A stretch of DNA of 64,000 nucleotides from Actinomycetota bacterium (GTDB taxonomy: Bacteria; Actinomycetota; AC-67), in the NCBI GenBank assembly GCA_041658565.1, contig JBAZZY010000002.1, forward strand, positions 124,001-188,000. The letters are read 5' to 3'. Numbering within the stretch: the first letter of the stretch is position 1; each line of letters opens with the position of its first letter. The position numbers were made by a program, and so were the translations under genes. The notes under the pieces are model-generated. The model did not search any database, was not told where the DNA came from, and saw nothing but the letters and a program-made list of their open reading frames with translations. Below, piece after piece: positions 9,278 through 17,163 of the stretch.

Positions 9278-9349
9278 GGCACGGCCGGACGCCCCTCCGC
9301 CCGCAGGGGGAGGCAGGGGCCGGGCCCGTGGTCGGGCAGGGAGGCGTGA

Positions 9350-9739
9350 ATGAGCATCCGGAGTGGTGTGAGCTTCGTGCTTTGTGTAGTCCTCGTTGCA
9401 TGCCAAGCGCCCGAGCCGCGATTTGAACCCTTCGACAGCGACGAGAATGGCTTCCGAGGAATCGTCGGGGCTGTGAGCATCTACAAGGATCGCTTCTGCT
9501 TCGTCTTTGTTAGAGCGGGTGTGCGCGAAGGCAGTCGGGCGAGCCGCCCGATTGTCTGCGTCCAGACTGGGGAGACGTTCAGGTATCCGTTGGATGTGTG
9601 CGAAACGAGTGTGTTCTATGTTGAAGGGGTTTGGAGGGAGTCCTGGGAACAGGCGCGCCTGGTGTCGATGAGGGCGACAGGGAGAGGAGAGCGCGTCTTG
9701 GCATGCCATCCCACGCGCGCGTTCGTGCCAAGTAGATGA
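9350..9739 (+). CDS. Small putative lipoprotein, unknown function
   Basis: A 129-residue protein with a hydrophobic N-terminus and a lipobox LVAC (cysteine at about residue 18), so it is predicted to be lipid-anchored on the outer face of the membrane. Three further cysteines in the mature part (FCFVF, IVCVQT, DVCETS) and one near the C-terminus could form disulfides. A good ribosome site (GGGAGG, 9340-9345) precedes ATG 9350. I do not recognise a family. It is the first intact gene of an island of small exported proteins. Confidence 0.65.
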   Translation: MSIRSGVSFVLCVVLVACQAPEPRFEPFDSDENGFRGIVGAVSIYKDRFCFVFVRAGVREGSRASRPIVCVQTGETFRYPLDVCETSVFYVEGVWRESWEQARLVSMRATGRGERVLACHPTRAFVPSR

Positions 9740-9810
9740 GCCGCGGAGGTCATCTATGAGGGGCGGTGCAGGGCCGGCGGGGGCGTGCCCGCGGAGGACA
9801 GGAAGTGTCC

Positions 9811-10428
9811 ATGAGTGCACGAATTCGACATCGGCCCACGATCGCAGCCGTCTCTTTCCTGTTTCTTGTGGCTTGCGGCACCGGGGTGGACACCGCGGAG
9901 CCGCACGCGAGTCCGACGCCACAGAGCCCGCGTCCCTCCGCATCGGCGCCGTCCCCGTCGCCGACACCTTCTGAGGAATGGCGAACCTACACGCGGTCCG
10001 ACGGCCTGTTCAGCATGTCGTATCCGGCGAGCTGGAAGGTGAGGACCAAGAGGGGTTACCTCACGCTGCTGGGGTCAACCGACGGATCGGTCCACTACGA
10101 GATCTACGCGGAGGACAACGGTGGATCGTTCGACGAGTACCGCAGCGGGATAGAGGCAGGAGTGGAGTTCGGCAGGCACCGAGGCGGGGTGACCACCGGG
10201 GGAGAAGTCACGGTCGACGCGCGACGCGCGTTCTTCATCCACGGAGTCTCCGACGAGGAGGAGCCGGCGAACTGGTCCGGTGAGGAATGGTGCTCGGGGT
10301 GCGTTGGGCGCCAGTACTTCATCGATTGGAGCGCCACCGAGGTTCTGAGCTTCTCCGGAGGCGCCGGCCGTCGCTGGTCCAAGCACGGGGAGACAATCGA
10401 GCGCATCGTCGCGAGTTTGCGCCACTGA
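9811..10428 (+). CDS. Lipoprotein with PsbP/LpqN-like domain
   Basis: A 205-residue lipoprotein. ATG 9811 gives a clean signal peptide with lipobox LVAC; the frame stays open upstream but adds only an Arg/Gly-rich stretch that does not look like a signal peptide. After the cysteine comes a Pro/Ser/Thr-rich tether of about 35 residues. The globular domain starts YTRSDGLFSMSYPASWK, a pattern common in PsbP-like and LpqN-like exported proteins. The mature part has a CSGC pair. The partner and role are unknown. An insertion-sequence remnant begins 2 bases after its stop codon. Confidence 0.65.
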   Translation: MSARIRHRPTIAAVSFLFLVACGTGVDTAEPHASPTPQSPRPSASAPSPSPTPSEEWRTYTRSDGLFSMSYPASWKVRTKRGYLTLLGSTDGSVHYEIYAEDNGGSFDEYRSGIEAGVEFGRHRGGVTTGGEVTVDARRAFFIHGVSDEEEPANWSGEEWCSGCVGRQYFIDWSATEVLSFSGGAGRRWSKHGETIERIVASLRH

Positions 10429-10430
10429 GC

Positions 10431-10548
10431 CGGCGGCGCTTGCTTTCGGCGGGCCACCGCGACGACGTCGCGGCGGAACTCCGCGGGAAGTGCTTTGGGC
10501 GTATTCTCACACATCAGGTGTGCCAGACCTGGGGCAGTCCCGTTTGTC
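10431..10548 (-). mobile_element. Decayed left end of an IS3-family element, copy 1
   Basis: On the minus strand this segment reads from the element tip (GACAAACGGGACTGCCCC) into the N-terminus of an IS3-type OrfA: KALPAEFRRDVVAVARRKQ, followed by APP. It matches a second copy at 16881-17025 almost base for base, apart from an internal deletion of about 27 bases that removes the OrfA start codon and ribosome site, and a few substitutions. Nothing of the rest of the transposase or the other end is present nearby. The family call rests on recognising the conserved start of actinobacterial IS3 OrfA proteins. Confidence 0.65.
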
Positions 10549-11696
10549 GGCGCGCGAGCGCGCTGGTCGTCGTTGCGTTCGCGCTGGCGGCGTGTACGCA
10601 GGGGCGTCCTGTTGCCACGCCGACCATCTACGCGCCCGCGCCGGCCGGCGCGGTCCAGATCGCTGAGGGGTCCGCGCGTGTTGAGGGCGTCGTGGCCGAT
10701 CTCGACGGCCAACCGGTCGCCGGAGCGCGCGTAGGACTCACGCTCGAGGAGTCCAACGCGCGCGACACTCCGTGCCCAGAGAAGGACACTGCCGCGATTA
10801 TCGGCGACCAGTTGGACAGATTCTTCGGATCCCTCGCCTTTGGCGGCTTCCCGCCCTCAGAACGGCGGACACCTTGCGCGGGCGGGTCTGCGGGCAAGAC
10901 GGACCGGTCGGGGCGCTTCGCCATCCGGCTCGACGACCACGTGAAGACCACCTTCCTGCACATCGACGTACGCACGCCGCGAGGGGCGCACGTCAGCATG
11001 TCGATCCCGAATCGAGCTGGTCCTCTCCCGCGCATCGAGCTGATCGACAAGCCCGCCGCTGTCGTCGACGACGGCCGCAAGGTTGGGTTCTCATGGCGGC
11101 CGCCCCCCTGGGGCGCACACTGGTTCGTGGAACTCGCCACGTCGGATGGCGAGCCCTACGACGTCATCACAGCGCGCACGTTCGATCGACGCGTTGCGGA
11201 GGATTACAGGCTGACCGCGTCGGTGGTCGTGCAAATCGAAGCGCCTGGCGATCGGCAGATCCTAATGCGGTTGCCGCCCGCACCCTTGCGCGGATCTGGT
11301 GCAGAACCCCCGACCCGGGGCGCCACATGTGCGGTGGAGTTTGCATCGGGAAGGAAGACTCTCGACCCGTGCCCTCTGACGGACGGGGACCTTGACACCC
11401 GCATCAGCACCGAGGACTGCCCCGCGTGCTCGGGCACCGTTCGCACGGTTACGATCGAATTCCGCAAGCCTCGACGCCTCGAGGCGGTCGCCCTCCGATG
11501 GTGTACGAAGTGCAGCATCCAGTTCGTCGACGCCCGCGGCAAGATGGCCGAGTATCCCATTACGCCCAATGCTCGCGTTGCGAAGTTGGGCTTCACCGAG
11601 CCCTTCGTCAACTATGGGGGGCAAGCCATTCCGCCCGTGGCGTCGATCATCATCGATCACCCGGGAGAGGCAACCGAACTTGCTGCATGGTGGTGA
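10518..11696 (+). CDS. Lipoprotein with carboxypeptidase-regulatory-like and discoidin-like domains
   Basis: A protein of about 392 residues with a lipobox LAAC roughly 25 residues from the chosen start. The N-terminal mature part (GSARVEGVVADLDGQPVAGARV) is a transthyretin/carboxypeptidase-regulatory-like beta-sandwich. The C-terminal part has paired cysteines (EDCPACSG, RWCTKC) in a sheet-rich region resembling a coagulation-factor 5/8 type C fold. The only usable start for the signal peptide is GTG 10518, which lies inside the tip of the IS3 remnant, so the first 10 or so codons come from mobile DNA. The frame also runs open further upstream, but across the IS remnant and the previous gene in the wrong frame. 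Function unknown. Confidence 0.6.
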   Translation: MCQTWGSPVCRRASALVVVAFALAACTQGRPVATPTIYAPAPAGAVQIAEGSARVEGVVADLDGQPVAGARVGLTLEESNARDTPCPEKDTAAIIGDQLDRFFGSLAFGGFPPSERRTPCAGGSAGKTDRSGRFAIRLDDHVKTTFLHIDVRTPRGAHVSMSIPNRAGPLPRIELIDKPAAVVDDGRKVGFSWRPPPWGAHWFVELATSDGEPYDVITARTFDRRVAEDYRLTASVVVQIEAPGDRQILMRLPPAPLRGSGAEPPTRGATCAVEFASGRKTLDPCPLTDGDLDTRISTEDCPACSGTVRTVTIEFRKPRRLEAVALRWCTKCSIQFVDARGKMAEYPITPNARVAKLGFTEPFVNYGGQAIPPVASIIIDHPGEATELAAWW

Positions 11697-11725
11697 TCAC
11701 GTCCGGCCCTGATGCCCCCGGCTGC

Positions 11726-12493
11726 CTATTCCGGGAAGACCATCACGCCGCCCCAGATGCCACCGCGCCTCGCCGCCGACACCACGTAGGTCCATCTGCC
11801 ATCCTGATCCGAGGCCACAACCGCCCCGTCGGTGCCGCCCCACGGTGCCTCGACTCCCCCATCGGGGCGGTGCACGACGACCGTCCCAGCATCGATCGGG
11901 ATGAAGGCGAAGACATATCCTGCGACTTGGTGCTCGAGTGCGAGCGCACCGGCGGCGCCGAGGTTAGTGATGCCCGCACCGGCCCCGACGGAGAAGTCCG
12001 ACGAGAGCAGGTAGCGGGCTTTGGATGGGTCGCCCGATCGTCCGACGACAACGCCGTTCAACCGGAAGGTGCACTTGAACGGATCGCCGCCCCACGCCGC
12101 CAAGGCGGCTCGGAAACGTCCTTGCTCCTGGATCGCCCATTGCGCCGATTCCCAGCCGTGCCAGGCACCCCCGGACCCCGGGGCGAGGGAGCGTTCGTAG
12201 GACTGACTCCCGACCTTGGCACTCAGGTAGTAGTCCGTGTCACCTGGACTCAGGCCCCAACCGGCGGCGACGCCTGCTATGGACCACGCGTCCATGACCA
12301 GGGCCGCATCCCTGGCCGGGGCGTCGCAGACGCGCGTCAGGACGTCGTCCGGCTTGACCTCGACGCTCGTGTAGGCGAACGTCGCTGCCTCGCGAGGAGG
12401 CATCGCGCGCCCAGGCGCAGCGGGTGCGAGAACGGCGACGAGCAGGGCGAAGACGGCGAGGCGAGCCATGGTCATTGGTTCGAGCAGCGACAC
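11726..12493 (-). CDS. Secreted protein, unknown function
   Basis: About 255 residues. GTG 12493 is chosen because GGAG lies 6 bases upstream; ATG 12475 and ATG 12469 are in-frame alternatives. All give the same signal peptide, a hydrophobic run ending in APAAPGRA, with no lipobox cysteine. The mature protein is Gly/Ala/Trp-rich and predicted to be mostly beta. It has two cysteines (RVCDAP, KCTFRL) that may pair. It is the only minus-strand intact gene in the island and is divergent from the next lipoprotein. No family recognised. Confidence 0.6.
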   Translation of the reverse strand: MSLLEPMTMARLAVFALLVAVLAPAAPGRAMPPREAATFAYTSVEVKPDDVLTRVCDAPARDAALVMDAWSIAGVAAGWGLSPGDTDYYLSAKVGSQSYERSLAPGSGGAWHGWESAQWAIQEQGRFRAALAAWGGDPFKCTFRLNGVVVGRSGDPSKARYLLSSDFSVGAGAGITNLGAAGALALEHQVAGYVFAFIPIDAGTVVVHRPDGGVEAPWGGTDGAVVASDQDGRWTYVVSAARRGGIWGGVMVFPE

Positions 12494-12562
12494 GCTGTCT
12501 CCTGCCGCTGGTGGAGGCTGCTGAGGGCAGGGAACAGGCGGGGCGCGTCGAACGGAGATGCT

Positions 12563-13057
12563 GTGAGAACTACGGACGTCATGCGTCGTGCGCGCCTTGG
12601 AGTAGCCGCTGTCCTCACGTGCGCGGCCCTCGTGGCCTGTGTGAACAGCAAGCCCGGGCTCGCCGGCCAGGCAGTCCCAGTGTGGCACCCGGCCCCCAGT
12701 TCCATCGAAAGCGATCACCTCACGCTGAAGAAGCCGTTTTCGTGTGCCAAGGCACCTGCGGGACCTGGTCGGTTCTTTCCATACATCGGGAACGGCAGAC
12801 TGCGCGTCGACGGCCCCGGCAACCTGCGGGTAAAGGCGCGGATTCAGGTCGGCGCCACATGGTACGAATCCGACTCGAGGCTCTCGGTCGGCATGGCCGG
12901 AGTGGTTCGCACCTTCTGGCTGACGGACTCGACTCCGGTTACCCCGGAGTGGATTCCTGCCTCTGGCGCCCCGCCTGCTCGAACAGGCTACTTGCTAATT
13001 CAATCGACTGCCTCAATCAAGGCATGTTCGCTGACGTTTGACTTCGTTCCACGGTGA
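12563..13057 (+). CDS. Small putative lipoprotein, unknown function
   Basis: A 164-residue protein with a signal peptide ending in lipobox LVAC. GTG 12563 is chosen because CGGAG sits 5 bases upstream; ATG 12581 is an in-frame alternative. The mature part has two cysteines and short beta-rich segments (GRLRVDGPGNLRVKARIQVG) suggesting a small all-beta domain. It overlaps the next gene by 4 bases (GTGA), so the two form one translational unit. Nothing identifies a function. Confidence 0.6.
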   Translation: MRTTDVMRRARLGVAAVLTCAALVACVNSKPGLAGQAVPVWHPAPSSIESDHLTLKKPFSCAKAPAGPGRFFPYIGNGRLRVDGPGNLRVKARIQVGATWYESDSRLSVGMAGVVRTFWLTDSTPVTPEWIPASGAPPARTGYLLIQSTASIKACSLTFDFVPR

Positions 13058-13926
13058 TGATGTCTCGAGGACGACAAGCCGCAGCGATCGCGTTGCTGGT
13101 CGTTAACATCGTCAGCACCGGCCGCGCAAGCGAACGGCCGCGCTGGTTCGCCTTCCATGTCGTTGCCGGTTCGCACCGGCTGACCAACGTCACTATTCAC
13201 GTTGCGTTCCATCTTGAGCGAGCGAGCGACGGGCCGGGGTTGATGGGGATTGCAACTGGCGGGGGGAAGCGGTTCGCAGACGGAGGAAGCGAATACGGCG
13301 GAGATCAGGGAGTTATGCCATTGGCCGCCGGTGAATCGGCGCTCGCGCTCTCATCCGGCGGCCTGTCGCTTCGGCGCTCTATTGGACCCGCGCCCCACGC
13401 GACGTTTGATCTGACGACCGAGGTAGGGGTGGAGGATCTGGACCCTGGCGAGGAACTCTTTGTGGTCGAGTTCTTCACGAGCTACACGGCTGAGATCACG
13501 CAGGGGCATGCGCGCAGCGATTCAGGGGCGCTGCCGGTCACGATCTGGACCGGCACACGCACGGAGGTCCTTGCCGCAGGGGATCGTTCGGACATGGGGG
13601 GCGCTTCGGCTCAGGTGGCCTCCGCGGGTGCGGGACTTGTTCAAGAATCGAACCTCGTCACCGATGGAATCGTGGGAGCCTTCAACGGGTGGAGTTGTGA
13701 GGGTGCGTGTGTGTACACATCTGAATCGCCCGATGGTGCCCAGGTTCTCGTTCGATCGGTGGGAGCGCATTCGTCCGTTGGGGCTGCGGGGTTGGATAAC
13801 ACCGGCGGGAACGGCTTCGCAGGGCCCGCTGGAACCTGGCGTTGGACCTGGGCTGCAACCGCGTCGACCAACGTGGCCTTTGGGGCCTACGCGATCATCG
13901 GCGACTTGTGGCGGGATCTGCTGTGA
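13054..13926 (+). CDS. Secreted protein, unknown function
   Basis: A 290-residue exported protein with a signal peptide (hydrophobic run ending TGRA) and no lipobox. GTG 13054 overlaps the upstream stop; ATG 13057 and 13060 are equally possible starts. The sequence is Gly/Ser/Thr-rich and beta-rich, with two cysteines in WSCEGACVY. It probably acts outside the cell with the lipoprotein encoded just before it. Base composition is less rich in the GCGCGC motif than the housekeeping genes of this window, consistent with foreign origin. No family recognised. Confidence 0.6.
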   Translation: MMMSRGRQAAAIALLVVNIVSTGRASERPRWFAFHVVAGSHRLTNVTIHVAFHLERASDGPGLMGIATGGGKRFADGGSEYGGDQGVMPLAAGESALALSSGGLSLRRSIGPAPHATFDLTTEVGVEDLDPGEELFVVEFFTSYTAEITQGHARSDSGALPVTIWTGTRTEVLAAGDRSDMGGASAQVASAGAGLVQESNLVTDGIVGAFNGWSCEGACVYTSESPDGAQVLVRSVGAHSSVGAAGLDNTGGNGFAGPAGTWRWTWAATASTNVAFGAYAIIGDLWRDLL

Positions 13927-13972
13927 AGGTCCCGCTCGCGTGAACTGGGAAGAGCCATGAGCGGAGGTTCTC

Positions 13973-15208
13973 ATGCAGGACGAATTACTGAGAGAGGGTG
14001 CGCGGATGAGCCTCGCCTGTAGCCGGGCCCGGGCCCTCGTGCCTCTCATCGCTGCCGCGACGATTCTCGCAAGTTGCGGTTCTCAGGAGCCGCCCCGGAG
14101 CGTGTCGCGTTCGGGAGCGCATTCGGATGCCCGCTGGTCGAAGCTGCCACCTGCGCCGGTCCGTTTGTCGGCTTTCACGCAGGCGGTTTGGATCGGCGAC
14201 CGGATGCTCATGTGGGATAGGGATGTTTGGATCTCCTACAGCCCGAGCGCCGGGACGTGGGGGACCATCGCAGAACCCCCCAAGGGGCTTCGGGGAACGG
14301 TCGGAGCCAACCTGACCTGGACGGGAAGGGAACTGGTCGTTTGGGGAGGGAGCGAGAGCGAGCGTGACGACGCGGGCCCGTCCAACAGTGCCTGGGTGTT
14401 CACTCCCTCCGAGAACTCCTGGCGCCCGGCAGCCGCGTCGCCGCTCGGCGGGGGAGAGCTGTTCACGGCGGCCTGGGATGGTGAAGAAGTCCTCTATTGG
14501 GGTTGCCTGAGCGATACCGATTCGGGTTGTCTGAATGACAGGGGCCACTGGGAGGCTGCGGCGTATGATCCCTCCGCTGACAAGTGGCGTCGGCTTCCTG
14601 TCGGCCCGCTTGGAGGGCGGGGCGTTGCGACTAGCGCATGGACCGGAAGAGAGCTGATCGTTTGGATTAGGACTCCGACGCCGCACAGGAGGGGCAACGC
14701 CCCCACGCTCCGCGAGGGCGGAATAGGCGCGGCACTGGATCCGCGAACCGGGAAGTGGAGCATGCTGCCCCCTGCGCCTCTCTCGCCCCGTCGGTTCGAG
14801 GCCACTGCCTGGACAGGGTCGGTCTTTGTCGTGTTGGGAGGGCAGGCCCTGCGGGGGGATAGTTGGGGGGATTACCGGTCGGATGGGGCCACCTATGACC
14901 CTGACGCTCACGCGTGGAGGCGGATGAGGGACGCGCCCGTTCGTTCTCCGAACGTCATCGCGGCGAATGGGCGGCTCGTGGTTTGGGGCGGCGTAGAAGG
15001 TGTCGATGAGGAGGGCATCGAGATACCGTCGGTGGTCGGCGCTGTCTATGACCCCATTGCCGACACTTGGCGTGAATTGCCGCGGCCGCCAATCGCGGCT
15101 CGTTTCGGGCCGCTCATGAAGTGGTCAGGTTCCGAAGTACTGGTTTGGGGTGGGTGCTGCGAGTCTGACGAGGTGTATTTCAATGATGGGGCTGCCCTCC
15201 ATCTTTGA
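13973..15208 (+). CDS. Kelch-type beta-propeller lipoprotein
   Basis: A 411-residue lipoprotein with lipobox LASC (cysteine at about residue 35). The mature part repeats the pattern W-[TS]-G-x-E-[LV]-[VL]-[VI]-W-G-G followed by YDPxxxxWRRLP (for example LVVWGGSES, TYDPDAHAWRRM, VLVWGGCC), giving five to six blades of a Kelch-like propeller. Such propellers bind proteins or sugars; no catalytic residues are evident. ATG 13973 has GGAGG 5 bases upstream; ATG 14006 gives a shorter, more conventional signal peptide but a weak ribosome site. Part of the exported-protein island. Confidence 0.75.
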   Translation: MQDELLREGARMSLACSRARALVPLIAAATILASCGSQEPPRSVSRSGAHSDARWSKLPPAPVRLSAFTQAVWIGDRMLMWDRDVWISYSPSAGTWGTIAEPPKGLRGTVGANLTWTGRELVVWGGSESERDDAGPSNSAWVFTPSENSWRPAAASPLGGGELFTAAWDGEEVLYWGCLSDTDSGCLNDRGHWEAAAYDPSADKWRRLPVGPLGGRGVATSAWTGRELIVWIRTPTPHRRGNAPTLREGGIGAALDPRTGKWSMLPPAPLSPRRFEATAWTGSVFVVLGGQALRGDSWGDYRSDGATYDPDAHAWRRMRDAPVRSPNVIAANGRLVVWGGVEGVDEEGIEIPSVVGAVYDPIADTWRELPRPPIAARFGPLMKWSGSEVLVWGGCCESDEVYFNDGAALHL

Positions 15209-15265
15209 CCAAGGTGTGTAGGGGGCCCGCTCCCCCGGCGCGAGAGGTCCGCGCGCAGGCGTACG

Positions 15266-15454
15266 TTGCCGGAGAGGGCCAGCGTGAACTGGGAACAGCA
15301 GGGCATTACCAGCGAGCACAAGAGGTGGGCGTTCAGTGTGTCCGTCCCGTCCGGCGCAGTGAAGGCCGGTGTGGGGCTGTGCGCCTACGGCGACACCGGC
15401 AGCGACTGGGCGCGCTGGGATGACGCCGGGTTCTATGCGGTGGGGAAGTCGTGA
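15266..15454 (+). pseudogene. C-terminal fragment of a secreted protein gene
   Basis: A 62-codon frame without a signal peptide or ribosome site (the nominal start is TTG 15266). It translates to a compact segment including VNWEQQG, GVGLCAYGDTGSDWARW and DDAGFYAVG, which reads like the last beta strands of a carbohydrate-binding-like domain. Third-position G/C is high and the frame ends 4 bases into the next gene. It therefore looks like the 3' end of a gene whose start was lost. The first bases (GCGTGAACTGGGAA) are also found at 13939-13952, before the Kelch gene, which hints at local duplication and deletion. Confidence 0.4.
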
Positions 15455-15693
15455 AGGCGAGTGCCCTTCTGATCGCGTGCCTGACCACGTTCATGGGGCT
15501 GCTTCCTCACGGAACCGCAGAGGCAGTCACGGGCTGTGTCCCACTTAGCGAGCAGATTGCGGAGTGGCGAAACCTGGTCCGCGAACGGGGGCGATTCGGC
15601 GACGAGCGGGACCACGCCATCGTTGTGATGGGGAAGTTCTCTTCGGGTCTCCCCGCGTACGTGCCCGCGTTCCCTGAGAGCTGTCAGTGTTAG
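15451..15693 (+). CDS. Small secreted protein, unknown function
   Basis: An 80-residue protein. GTG 15451 overlaps the stop of the upstream fragment (GTGA). The first 25 residues form a signal peptide ending in TAEA with no lipobox. The mature protein of about 55 residues has three cysteines (TGCVPL near its start, CQC at the very end), so it is probably a disulfide-stabilised exported peptide. No family recognised. Confidence 0.5.
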   Translation: MKASALLIACLTTFMGLLPHGTAEAVTGCVPLSEQIAEWRNLVRERGRFGDERDHAIVVMGKFSSGLPAYVPAFPESCQC

Positions 15694-15725
15694 GGCGATT
15701 GACCAGAGAGGTGCCGGGACGCGCG

Positions 15726-16184
15726 ATGCGCAGCGCGTGCGAAGTGTTGTTGAGCGTGTTGCTCGCGGGGACCATCGGTGCGTGCTCGGCGCGCACCGAT
15801 GGTCCCGTCGTCTCTGCAAGCTCGAGCGGTGGGTTGCGGCGCTCCAGCGTGACGGTTGGGCCGGACGATCGATTCCCCCACACCCTGCCGCTGAGCGTGA
15901 GGCTGTCCTCGCGCTGCGCGCGCCCGGGCGAGGATCTGCAGGTGACCGCGGTCACCGCGGCGCAGGCGCGCATCAGCTTCGCCGTGACCTATCCGGGCAT
16001 GCGAACCGATAGCGACCTCATGGACGTCGACCCGACGAGGAACACGACAGGCACCTACACGTGGCGACTTCGAGTCCGTTCGTTCGACGATCCGGCACAG
16101 GCCTATCTGCTCGTTGCCGTCGTCAAGGGCGACAAGCGGGCAACCGCCAACGTGGTCTTCAAGATCGCGAACTCATGCGCATGA
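15726..16184 (+). CDS. Small putative lipoprotein, unknown function
   Basis: About 152 residues, with a signal peptide and lipobox TIGAC. ATG 15726 is preferred because the next upstream start (GTG 15687) adds 13 residues that overlap the previous gene. The mature domain resembles an immunoglobulin-like or bacterial surface beta-sandwich: pairs of alternating hydrophobic strands (QVTAVTAAQARISFAVTYP, TYTWRLRVRSF) and a cysteine near each end that may pair. Role unknown. Confidence 0.6.
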   Translation: MRSACEVLLSVLLAGTIGACSARTDGPVVSASSSGGLRRSSVTVGPDDRFPHTLPLSVRLSSRCARPGEDLQVTAVTAAQARISFAVTYPGMRTDSDLMDVDPTRNTTGTYTWRLRVRSFDDPAQAYLLVAVVKGDKRATANVVFKIANSCA

Positions 16185-16224
16185 GCAAGGAGGAACCGGC
16201 GTACATGAGAGGGAAGATAGCGAG

Positions 16225-16848
16225 ATGAGCGTGCGCACGCGCCTGGTGGCGATCACGATCGCCGCGACGACGCTGAGCATCACAGGATCGCCGGCGGGAC
16301 CTTCGGACGTCGCAACCACGTTGTTCGCGGCGGGCGACTCCCTGGCCGGGAGTCTCTTCCTCGACGGAGGCTCCTCGGGGACGATCGACTTCATCGTCCA
16401 GGAGAGCGGACACGTCGTAGGTTCGGCGGGGGCAAGATCCGGCGCCTGGTTCGACGCGGTGGTCCGCGGGGCCGCGATCGGCGGAGGATACCGAGCCTAT
16501 GCCGGCGCGCTGTCGGCCGGTGCGGTGGCGATCGATCCCACCAGAGGCGGCCGGATCGACATCCCGCTGCAGGGCCTCGGCACGCTGAGACTCTCGTTCG
16601 AATTGAATCAACCCGAGGACGTGCGGCTGGGCGGGTTCTGCTGGCGAGTAGTCTCGCCGTCGAGAGAACACGTGTGGGGCATCACGTTCGAGTCGCGCGA
16701 CCCCGTCGGAGCCATCGGGTCGGGCACGTTGGGTCACCACAGCGTATCGAGCGCGGATCCAAGCGATCACTACCTGCATTTCCTCTGGATGGCCCCGACG
16801 ACCTTCGCGCACACCTGGCACGACGTCCCGGCCGACACCTGCGCCTAA
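16225..16848 (+). CDS. Secreted protein, unknown function
   Basis: A 207-residue exported protein with a signal peptide (residues 1-22 or so, no lipobox). ATG 16225 has a purine-rich AGAGGGAAGA upstream. The mature protein is Gly/Ser-rich and beta-rich, with two cysteines. It ends where the second insertion-sequence remnant begins: its last codons overlap the tail of the minus-strand OrfA remnant, so the IS insertion may have cut or replaced its original 3' end. No family recognised. Confidence 0.6.
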   Translation: MSVRTRLVAITIAATTLSITGSPAGPSDVATTLFAAGDSLAGSLFLDGGSSGTIDFIVQESGHVVGSAGARSGAWFDAVVRGAAIGGGYRAYAGALSAGAVAIDPTRGGRIDIPLQGLGTLRLSFELNQPEDVRLGGFCWRVVSPSREHVWGITFESRDPVGAIGSGTLGHHSVSSADPSDHYLHFLWMAPTTFAHTWHDVPADTCA

Positions 16849-17025
16849 CGCAACCCTCCGAAGTCCTTGGCTATCTTGGACGGCGGCGCTTGCTTTCGGC
16901 GGGCCACAGCGACGACGTCGCGGCGGAACTCCGCGGGAAGTGCTTTGGACATGGTGGCCATCCTTTTGGTGAGGGAGATCCTCACATATCAGGTGTCAAC
17001 CAGACCTGGGGCAGTCCCGTTTGTC
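16845..17025 (-). mobile_element. Decayed left end of an IS3-family element, copy 2
   Basis: The minus strand carries the element tip (GACAAACGGGACTGCCCC at 17025 inward), a ribosome-site-like stretch and an intact ATG (16952-16950). The OrfA N-terminus then reads MSKALPAEFRRDVVAVARR, continues KQAPPSKIAKDFG, and stops at TAG 16847-16845 after 35 codons. IS3-type OrfA proteins continue from KDFG into a helix-turn-helix (KDFGIS), so the element was cut there. It matches copy 1 at 10431-10548. The two copies lie about 6.4 kb apart in the same orientation. Together with the gltB leader this fills the 315-base gap between 16848 and 17164. Confidence 0.7.
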
Positions 17026-17092
17026 TTCTTCGGCACGTCGGCGCGGTGAACAGGTGTCCGGATATCGAAGTGAAGCCCTGCTCCGGGCCGTG

Positions 17093-17098
17093 TAGACT
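17093..17098 (+). promoter_or_regulatory. Candidate -10 element of gltBD
   Basis: TAGACT lies about 65 bases before the gltB start and just downstream of the IS remnant. No convincing -35 hexamer is found 16-18 bases upstream. The same hexamer occurs before the genes at 28650 and 48167, suggesting TAGACT is a usable -10 in this genome. Prediction only. Confidence 0.3.
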
Positions 17099-17163
17099 CC
17101 CTGGACCCGGGCCAACGTCGTCCCAGGTGCGGTATTTCTGTCTTCGTTCTAAGGGGACGACAC

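Noticed and set aside
11426..12562. A long plus-strand frame extending the lipoprotein at 12563 upstream to 11426
   Set aside because: It overlaps two real genes in other frames, lacks a signal peptide at its start, and the clear signal peptide begins near 12563-12581.
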